Below are positions 52,291-58,438 of a stretch of DNA of 64,000 bases, piece by piece. The DNA comes from Ardenticatenaceae bacterium (GTDB lineage: Bacteria; Chloroflexota; Anaerolineae; Promineifilales; Promineifilaceae). The stretch lies in the NCBI GenBank assembly GCA_020634455.1, contig JACKBQ010000002.1, forward strand, positions 1-64,000. The letters are read 5' to 3'. The notes under the pieces were generated by a model. It made no database searches, was not told the origin of the DNA, and saw only the letters and a program-made list of their open reading frames with translations. The translations under genes were made by a program, and so were the position numbers. Positions within the stretch are counted from its first letter, which is position 1; every line of letters starts with the position of its first letter.

Positions 52291-52328
52291 AAGAAGCTGG
52301 TTGTTTTATGACCAGCTTCTTTTTTTTT
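52291..52328 (+). terminator. Rho-independent terminator of the 63-residue gene
   Basis: AAGAAGCTGGT pairs with ACCAGCTTCTT around an 8-base loop, followed by eight Ts. Confidence 0.9.
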
Positions 52329-52334
52329 GTATTC

Positions 52335-52363
52335 TTGACAGCGGAAAACGGCCGTGTTACCAT
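52335..52363 (+). promoter_or_regulatory. Sigma-70-type promoter of the trp T-box transcript
   Basis: TTGACA (52335-52340), a 17-bp spacer and TACCAT (52358-52363). The spacer contains an ACGGCCGT palindrome (52348-52355). Transcription should start near 52370, just before the T-box leader. Confidence 0.7.
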
Positions 52364-52369
52364 CCCGCC

Positions 52370-52742
52370 CAACTTAAAAAACAAAGACGTTGAACCGAAA
52401 GAGTACGCAGCATAGCGGGTTTTAGAGAGTGGGTTCTTGAGCTGAAAAATCCACAACAGCGCCGTTGTTGAATGGGTCGGGGAGTCGTTTGGGCGAAAAA
52501 CTTTTGAGTAGTCCAAGCCGGAAGTGCCACCGTTATCAGGGCATAGACTTTCTTAATAATTAATTGTGAATAATTAACAATTAATGGTTAAAGAGTTGAA
52601 CAGAGTGGAGCTGGCTACACACAACGCGCTATCACGGGCGCGTTTTTTGTTTCAGCTTAAGCCGGGTGGCACCACGAGAGTGAATTTTTTAGACGCTCTC
52701 GTCCCAGCAGCGATTTAGTTCGTTGGGACGAGAGCGTTTTTT
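52370..52742 (+). ncRNA. T-box leader, probably tRNA-Trp responsive
   Basis: The T-box core AAGCCGGGTGGCACCACGAG (52659-52678) is followed by a terminator whose stem CGCTCTCGTCCCA/TTGGGACGAGAGCG (52694-52736) ends in TTTTTT. The core and the terminator 5' arm can pair alternatively (CGAGAG with CTCTCG), as in antitermination. The discriminator-pairing UGGN is UGGC (52667-52670), which fits the G73 discriminator of bacterial tRNA-Trp. Stem I landmarks are GAAAGAGTACGCA (AGTA near 52402) and AGAGAGTGGGTTC. A candidate UGG specifier is at 52473-52475. It controls trpB2 and probably trpE-trpS-trpG downstream. Confidence 0.88.
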
Positions 52743-52751
52743 GTTTTGATT

Positions 52752-52892
52752 GGCCACAGAGGGCACAGAGGAAGAAGAGTAATTTTGCTGGTGCAGACCC
52801 TAAGGGTTAATTGGCTTGGCAAGTCATTTGATTTGGACGAAACCCTTAGGGTCTAGGTTAGCAATCTCATAAATCTCTGTGAACTCTGTGGC
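52752..52892. repeat. Nested inverted repeats between T-box and trpB
   Basis: Outer arms GCCACAGAGGGCACAGAG (52752-52769) and CTCTGTGAACTCTGTGGC (52875-52892) enclose a 60-bp element with arms AGACCCTAAGGGTT (52795-52808) and AACCCTTAGGGTCT (52841-52854). The inner element recurs at 58163-58221. The whole lies in the trpB2 untranslated leader after the terminator. Confidence 0.75.
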
Positions 52893-52910
52893 AAAAAAAA
52901 GGAGTGGAAA

Positions 52911-54275
52911 ATGAGCAACGATACGAAGTTTTTGTTGGACGAGAGCAAGCTGCCCAAGGCGTGGTACAACATTAATGCCGACATGCCGGTGCCGCCGGAA
53001 CCAGTGCTGAATCCGCAGACGCTGGAGCCGGTGACGCCGGACTTTCTCAGCGTGCTGTTTCCCATGAGCCTGATCATGCAGGAAATTAGCACCGAGGCGC
53101 AGATTGAGATTCCAGAGCCGGTGCGTGAGATTTACAAGCTGTGGCGGCCCACGCCGATGTTCCGCGCCCGTCGGCTGGAACTGGCGCTGGACACGCCCGC
53201 ACACATCTACTACAAGTACGAAGGTGTTAGTCCTGTGGGATCGCACAAGCCGAATACGGCCGTTCCCCAGGCGTTCTACAACAAGGAAGCAGGCACCAAA
53301 GCGCTCACCACCGAGACCGGGGCTGGTCAGTGGGGTTCGGCACTGGCGATGGCCTGTAACTTCTTCGATCTGGACCTGGAAGTGTACATGGTAAAGGTCT
53401 CTTACAATCAAAAACCGTACCGGCGCATGGTAATCGAAAATTATGGCGCAGAGGTGTATGCCAGCCCGACGGATCGGACGCAGTACGGCCGTTCCGTCCT
53501 CGCCGAGCATCCTGATTCACCTGGCTCACTTGGCATCGCCATTTCGGAGGCGGTGGAAGCAGCCGCGACCTCTGGCGGGGCCAAAAAGTACAGCCTCGGT
53601 TCTGTGCTGAACCACGTGCTTATGCACCAAACCGTCATTGGCGAAGAAACATTGCTGCAAATGGAGATGGCGGGTGAGTACCCGGATGTCATCGTGGCCT
53701 GCACCGGCGGCGGTTCCAACTTTGGCGGCTTTGCCTTCCCGTTCGTGCGCGAAAATCTGAAGAACGGCAAGAAAACAACGATCATCGCCGCTGAACCCGC
53801 CGCCTCGCCCAGCCTGACGCGCGGCACGTACACCTTCGACTACGGCGACACGGCTAAGATGGCTCCCGTCGTGAAAATGCACACGCTGGGTCATGGCTTT
53901 GTCCCGCCGACGATTCACGCTGGCGGGTTGCGCTATCACGGCATGGCCCCGCAGGTCAGCGCCCTGGTGAACAATGGCGACATCCAGGCGCAATCTGTGC
54001 CGCAGTTGGAAACGTTCCAGGCGGCAATGGCCTTTACCCGCGCCGAGGGCATCATCCCTGCACCGGAATCCACCCACGCCATCGCCGTCGCCCTGCGCGA
54101 GGCGATGAAATGCAAGGAAAGCGGCGAGAAGAAGGTGATCGCCTTCAACCTGAGCGGTCATGGCCACTTCGACATGGCGGCGTACGATGCGTTCAACAAG
54201 GGCCAGTTGGAAGATTATGAATATCCGGCCGAAGCAATTGCTGAGGCGATGAAAGAGCTACCAGAGGTTGGGTAA
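52911..54275 (+). CDS. trpB: Tryptophan synthase beta chain, TrpB2 type
   Basis: 454 residues, longer than classical TrpB1 (about 400). TrpB2-specific N-terminal part: LPKAWYNINADMP...PVTPDFLSVLFP. PLP Lys in GVSPVGSHKPNTAVPQAFYNK; GAGQWGSALAMAC; phosphate-binding CTGGGSNFGGFAFPF; C-terminal FNLSGHGHFDMAAYD. TrpB2 enzymes condense indole with serine and often act without a TrpA partner; no trpA is seen in this window. GGAG precedes the ATG. The stop codon TAA is supplied by the inverted repeat that follows. First gene behind the tRNA-Trp T-box. Confidence 0.95.
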   Translation: MSNDTKFLLDESKLPKAWYNINADMPVPPEPVLNPQTLEPVTPDFLSVLFPMSLIMQEISTEAQIEIPEPVREIYKLWRPTPMFRARRLELALDTPAHIYYKYEGVSPVGSHKPNTAVPQAFYNKEAGTKALTTETGAGQWGSALAMACNFFDLDLEVYMVKVSYNQKPYRRMVIENYGAEVYASPTDRTQYGRSVLAEHPDSPGSLGIAISEAVEAAATSGGAKKYSLGSVLNHVLMHQTVIGEETLLQMEMAGEYPDVIVACTGGGSNFGGFAFPFVRENLKNGKKTTIIAAEPAASPSLTRGTYTFDYGDTAKMAPVVKMHTLGHGFVPPTIHAGGLRYHGMAPQVSALVNNGDIQAQSVPQLETFQAAMAFTRAEGIIPAPESTHAIAVALREAMKCKESGEKKVIAFNLSGHGHFDMAAYDAFNKGQLEDYEYPAEAIAEAMKELPEVG

Positions 54276-54337
54276 TTGTGTAAGTAATTGGTAATTGATA
54301 GGCGAACATCGGCCAATTACCCAATTACCAATTACAA
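54269..54337. repeat. AATTACC-type inverted repeat (copy 4)
   Basis: TTGGGTAATTG and GTAATTGGTAATTG arms pair with CAATTACCCAATTACC and AATTAC across a short centre. It starts inside the last codon of trpB and supplies its stop codon. Confidence 0.8.
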
Positions 54338-54358
54338 AATAAATTACGGAGATATTTC

Positions 54359-55897
54359 ATGGCAAGATCAGAAACTGTTTACACACCATCTTTGGCGCAG
54401 TTTCGGGAATTGGCGGCGGGACCGGCGAATCTGATTCCGGTTTACCGCGAGTTTGCGGCGGATTTGGAGACGCCGGTGTCGGTTTATTTGAAGTTGATGG
54501 ATGAGCTGGGGCCGTCGTTTTTGCTGGAATCGGTGGAAGGCGGCGAGCAGGTGGGGCGGTACTCCTTTGTGGGGGTGGCTCCGCGCGGGATGATTAGCCT
54601 GAACGGCCGTTCCGTCACCATCGAAAGAAATTCAACTTCTCAAAGAAGTCGAACTTCTGACACCCGCGAGCTGACCGACGGCGAAGACGTGCTGCACGTG
54701 CTCAAGGAAGAGCTGGGCCAGTTTGTCCACGCCGACCTTCCTGGACTGCCCCGCTTCAACGGTGGCGCGGTGGGCTACCTGGGGTACGATGTGGTTCGCT
54801 TTTTCGAGAAGTTGCCAGAAACGGCCGTATCCATCCTAAACATCCCCGACGCCATCTTTCTGCTGGCCGACACGCTCGTCGTGTTCGACCACGCCCGCCA
54901 TCGGCTGCTTATTTTGGCCAACACTCACGTCAATGGGGACGTCGAAGCAGCTTACGTGGAGGCGATTCAGCGGATTGAACGGATTAGCGAACGGTTATTA
55001 CGGCCGTTGCCCGCCATTCCCCGCCGCCGTTGGCGCAGCGACAACAAAAATCTGGCCGAAACGCTTACCAGCAACATGCCCCAAAGCCGCTACGAGGAGA
55101 TGGTGCGCCAGGCGAAAGAGCACATCGCCGCGGGCGACATCTTCCAGGTGGTGCTGAGCCAGCGCTTTAGCCGCCAGACCAGCGCCCATCCGTTCGCCAT
55201 CTACCGCGCCCTGCGCATGCTCAACCCGTCGCCCTACATGTTCTTCTTCGACTTTGGGCCAGAGATGCAGGTGATCGGCGCGTCGCCAGAGATGCACGTG
55301 CGGCTGGAGGACGGCATCGCCAGCGTGCGCCCCATCGCGGGTACGCGCCCACGGGGAACCACACCTGCCGCAGACAACGCCCTGGCGGAAGAGTTGCTGG
55401 CAGACCCCAAAGAGCGGGCCGAGCACGTTATGCTGATTGATTTGGGTCGTAACGACATCGGCCGGGTCAGCGAGTACGGCACCGTCAACGTCCGCGATTT
55501 GATGGTGGTTGAGCGTTACAGCCATGTCATGCACATCGTCAGCCACGTAGAAGGCCAACTGCGCGAGGGCATGGACGCCTACGACCTGATGCGGGCCACC
55601 TTCCCGGCGGGCACCGTCAGCGGCGCACCCAAGGTGCGGGCGATGGAAATCATCGAGGAGCTGGAAGGGCAGCGGCGTGGCCTGTACGCGGGTGCGGCGG
55701 GCTATGTGAGCTACGATGGCAGCATGGACACCTGCATCGCCATCCGCACCATGCTGATGCAGGGGGACGAAATTCACGTCCAGGCGGGCGCAGGCATCGT
55801 CGCCGACAGCGACCCGGCCACCGAGCATCAGGAATCTGTTAACAAAGCCAAAGCCCTCTTCGTTGCGGTGGATCGCGCGGAGGATGGGTTGTTGTAA
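54359..55897 (+). CDS. trpE: Anthranilate synthase component I
   Basis: 512 residues. It makes anthranilate from chorismate with ammonia delivered by TrpG. N-terminal regulatory part: ESVEGGEQVGRYSFVGVAPRG, with the feedback-type LLES motif. Chorismate-binding part: FQVVLSQRFSR, PSPYMFFFDFGPEMQVIGASPEMHVRL, PIAGTRPRG, LIDLGRNDIGRVSEYGTV and VSGAPKVRAMEIIEELE. Residues about 90-101 (STSQRSRTS) are encoded by a small inverted repeat and look like an insertion in a surface loop. GGAG lies 8 bases upstream of the ATG. Second gene of the T-box unit; trpS and trpG follow. Confidence 0.95.
   Translation: MARSETVYTPSLAQFRELAAGPANLIPVYREFAADLETPVSVYLKLMDELGPSFLLESVEGGEQVGRYSFVGVAPRGMISLNGRSVTIERNSTSQRSRTSDTRELTDGEDVLHVLKEELGQFVHADLPGLPRFNGGAVGYLGYDVVRFFEKLPETAVSILNIPDAIFLLADTLVVFDHARHRLLILANTHVNGDVEAAYVEAIQRIERISERLLRPLPAIPRRRWRSDNKNLAETLTSNMPQSRYEEMVRQAKEHIAAGDIFQVVLSQRFSRQTSAHPFAIYRALRMLNPSPYMFFFDFGPEMQVIGASPEMHVRLEDGIASVRPIAGTRPRGTTPAADNALAEELLADPKERAEHVMLIDLGRNDIGRVSEYGTVNVRDLMVVERYSHVMHIVSHVEGQLREGMDAYDLMRATFPAGTVSGAPKVRAMEIIEELEGQRRGLYAGAAGYVSYDGSMDTCIAIRTMLMQGDEIHVQAGAGIVADSDPATEHQESVNKAKALFVAVDRAEDGLL
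54629..54658. repeat. Palindromic insertion inside trpE
   Basis: TTCAACTTCT and AGAAGTCGAA pair with one mismatch around CAA, with the unit then continuing CTTCT. The frame is kept and it encodes a Ser/Arg/Thr-rich stretch. A related inverted pair (GTTCAACTTTT...AAAAAGTTGAAC) lies at 58349-58404. Confidence 0.6.
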
Positions 55898-55985
55898 ACG
55901 TGTGCTCTGGCCGGTTTCTGACCGCGCCAGCATAGGCGGCACGGGGAGGACGCCGGCCGCAGCGCTGATCAATTTGAGGTAATTT

Positions 55986-57005
55986 ATGAGTAAAAAACGA
56001 GTTCTTAGCGGTATTCAACCATCGGGCAATATTCATCTGGGCAACTACTTAGGAGCCGTCAAAAATTGGGTCGCCGGGCAGGATGAGAAAGAAAATTTCT
56101 TCTGCGTGGTGGATTTGCACAGCCTGACTGTGCCGCAAGACCCGGTGGAACTGCGCTTCCAGACCCGCGCGTTGGCGGCGATGCTGCTGGCGGCTGGCAT
56201 CGATCCGCAGAAAAGCACGCTGTTTGTGCAAAGCCATGTCACCGCCCACGCCGAGGCGTGTTGGCTGCTCAACTGCGTCACGCCGCTGGGTTGGTTACAG
56301 CGGATGACGCAGTTCAAAGACAAGTCGGCCAAGCAGGAGAGTGTGCTGGTTGGGCTGCTGGATTACCCCGTGCTGCAAGCGGCGGACATTTTGCTGTACG
56401 ATGCGCACGAGGTGCCGGTGGGTGAAGACCAGAAGCAGCACATCGAGCTGACGCGCGACATTGCTCAGCGCTTCAACCACATGTACGAAGAAGAGTTCTT
56501 CACGCTGCCGGAACCCAAAATCCCCACCATCGGGGCGCGGCTGATGGGGCTGGATGATCCGACGGCAAAGATGTCCAAAAGCATGGCTCACGTGCGCGGC
56601 CATGCCGTTCGTCTGCTGGACGATCCGAAAGAGATCATGCGCTCCTTCAAAAAAGCGGTGACTGATTCCGGCAACGAGATTCGCTTTTCGGACGATCCGG
56701 AGAAGGCGGGGGTGAATAACCTGCTGGGCATCTACAAGGCGGTCACGGGCAAGCCCAACGATGAAGTGGAAGCCGACTTTGCCAACGCACGCGGCTACGG
56801 CGACCTGAAGAAGGGCGTGGCTGAGGTGGTGATTGAGTATTTAGCGCCGCTGCAAGCCCGCTACAAGGCACTGATGGACGACCCGGCGGAGCTGGATCGT
56901 ATTTTGGCAATTGGGGCGGAACAGGCAACGGCCGTTGCTCAACCCAAAGTAGACGCCATGAAGGAAATGATGGGACTTGTCCTGCCGGTATCCGGTAATC
57001 GGTGA
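55986..57005 (+). CDS. trpS: Tryptophanyl-tRNA synthetase
   Basis: 339 residues, normal for bacterial TrpS. Class I signature SGNIHLGNYLGAVKNW (HIGH equivalent) near residue 11; ATP-binding DPTAKMSKS (KMSKS); GEDQKQHIELTRDIAQRFN tRNA/Trp-site motif. It charges tRNA-Trp with tryptophan, so its placement behind a tRNA-Trp T-box gives sensible feedback. TGAGGTAATTT precedes the ATG. The last codons and stop lie in a GGTAATCGGT repeat. Confidence 0.96.
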   Translation: MSKKRVLSGIQPSGNIHLGNYLGAVKNWVAGQDEKENFFCVVDLHSLTVPQDPVELRFQTRALAAMLLAAGIDPQKSTLFVQSHVTAHAEACWLLNCVTPLGWLQRMTQFKDKSAKQESVLVGLLDYPVLQAADILLYDAHEVPVGEDQKQHIELTRDIAQRFNHMYEEEFFTLPEPKIPTIGARLMGLDDPTAKMSKSMAHVRGHAVRLLDDPKEIMRSFKKAVTDSGNEIRFSDDPEKAGVNNLLGIYKAVTGKPNDEVEADFANARGYGDLKKGVAEVVIEYLAPLQARYKALMDDPAELDRILAIGAEQATAVAQPKVDAMKEMMGLVLPVSGNR

Positions 57006-57053
57006 ACGGTGGTCGGTAATCGGTAGAAGAAAAACCGATTACCAAACAGAGGT
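56995..57053. repeat. GGTAATCGGT repeat at the trpS stop
   Basis: Direct GGTAATCGGT units (56995-57004, 57015-57024) and an inverted ACCGATTACC (57034-57043). The trpS TGA stop lies just after the first unit. It resembles the AATTACC family in design and location but not sequence. Confidence 0.7.
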
Positions 57054-57057
57054 GACT

Positions 57058-57621
57058 ATGTTAGTTGTGATTGATAATTACGATTCGTTTACCTACAACC
57101 TGGTGCAATATTTGGGCGAGTTGGGGCAAGAGATCAAGGTGTTCCGCAATGACCAGGTGACGCTGGAGGAGATTCGGGCGCTGAATCCAGACCACATCGT
57201 CATTAGCCCAGGGCCGGGCGACCCGAACGATGGCGGCATTTCGCTGGAGGTGCTGCGTGAGTTTGGGCCAACCATCCCGATTTTTGGGGTCTGTTTGGGG
57301 CACCAATGCATTGGCCAGGCGTATGGCGGCAAGGTGGTGCGCGCGCCGCGCCTGATGCACGGCAAGGTTTCCAGGGTGTACCATAACGGGGACGGCGTCT
57401 TTTCCGGCGTGCCCAGTCCGTTTAACGCCACGCGCTACCATTCGCTCATTGTGGAAGAGCCGATTCCTGATGATTTGGAGGTGACGGCGTTCACCAGCCA
57501 GGGCGAGGTGATGGGTGTGCGCCACAAGGAGTACCCCACCGTTGGCGTACAGTTCCATCCTGAAAGCATTTTGACGGAGCACGGCAAGCGGATTTTGCAG
57601 AACTTTTTGGATGGGCGTTGA
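57058..57621 (+). CDS. trpG: Anthranilate synthase component II, glutamine amidotransferase
   Basis: 187 residues from the ATG at 57058 (ACAGAGGTG upstream). Class I amidotransferase: VIDNYDSFTYNLVQYLGELG start, oxyanion SPGPGDPNDGG, catalytic Cys in IFGVCLGHQCIGQAYGG, His and Glu in VGVQFHPESILTEHG. It supplies ammonia from glutamine to TrpE and could also serve folate synthesis (PabA). Separated from trpE by trpS, an unusual order. The next gene overlaps its stop. Confidence 0.95.
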   Translation: MLVVIDNYDSFTYNLVQYLGELGQEIKVFRNDQVTLEEIRALNPDHIVISPGPGDPNDGGISLEVLREFGPTIPIFGVCLGHQCIGQAYGGKVVRAPRLMHGKVSRVYHNGDGVFSGVPSPFNATRYHSLIVEEPIPDDLEVTAFTSQGEVMGVRHKEYPTVGVQFHPESILTEHGKRILQNFLDGR

Positions 57622-58072
57622 TGTTGTTATGGATGAGACCTTGACACAAAAAAATATTCGTACAAGGCTGGCCCAGCCATCTGACTATGAGCGGATAATC
57701 TCTGTGATGCCGTCTTGGTGGAACGGCCGTAATTTAACGGCATTGCTCCCGGAGTTGTTTCTCCTCCACTTTTACGATACCTCCTTTATCGTAGAACAAG
57801 GGGGTGAATTGATTGGGTTCCTGGTGGGGTTTATGTCACAATCTCGTCAAGATGAAGCGTATATTCATTTTATAGGAATTCACCCAGATTTTCGGCAGCA
57901 AGCTATTGGGGCAGCACTGTACGAGCGGTTCTTTGAGATATGTAGAAGGCGAGGCAGAAGTATTGTCCGTGCTCAAACGTCCCCTGTGAATACGGGGTCG
58001 GTTAAATTTCATGCGAAGATGGGATTCCAGGTTGAATACAAAGACAAAGTGAAGTTTACCAAGTATCTCTAG
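57611..58072 (+). CDS. GNAT-family N-acetyltransferase
   Basis: 153 residues from the ATG at 57611, which overlaps trpG by 11 bp; a start at 57629 is also possible. Motif: RTRLAQPSDYERIISVMPSWWNGRNL, then EAYIHFIGIHPDFRQQAIGAALYERFFEICRRRG (acetyl-CoA loop, with Q-Q-A-I-G in place of the usual Q/R-x-x-G-x-G/A) and HAKMGFQVEYKD. The overlap suggests coupling to the trp transcript, though the function is unknown. Confidence 0.85.
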   Translation: MGVDVVMDETLTQKNIRTRLAQPSDYERIISVMPSWWNGRNLTALLPELFLLHFYDTSFIVEQGGELIGFLVGFMSQSRQDEAYIHFIGIHPDFRQQAIGAALYERFFEICRRRGRSIVRAQTSPVNTGSVKFHAKMGFQVEYKDKVKFTKYL

Positions 58073-58162
58073 CAGTCTGTTTTCAGCATTTTAGCCATTG
58101 TTTGATTGTGTTGTCTTTTCGAAAAGAGTGAGATTTTTTGTAACTATTCAGATGTCCTGACG

Positions 58163-58221
58163 AGACCCTAAGGGTTTTTGCTTTTGAAGATAAATTAGTC
58201 TGGTGAGAACCCTTAGGGTCT
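58163..58221. repeat. AGACCCTAAGGGTT 60-bp palindromic element (copy 2)
   Basis: Arms AGACCCTAAGGGTT (58163-58176) and AACCCTTAGGGTCT (58208-58221) are identical to those of 52795-52854; the central 31 bp differ. It lies in the 366-bp gap before the M16C gene. The rest of the gap holds an inverted pair at 58349-58404 and no gene. Confidence 0.8.
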
Positions 58222-58438
58222 TTGCAATTTTTTAACTTACCCTGTTGAAAGATTCCTCGTTTTACGCAGAATGACAATGCGGCAAAATTGACGATTTCCG
58301 AATGTCGATTTAGGATACGTTTTGCTTTGAAAATAACAACGCACAGTGGAAGAAGTTCAACTTTTCATCTCGAATCAGTTGTTCAGCCGAAGAAAAAGTT
58401 GAACATCTGGCTTTGAAAGTGCATTTTGAAGGAACCTT

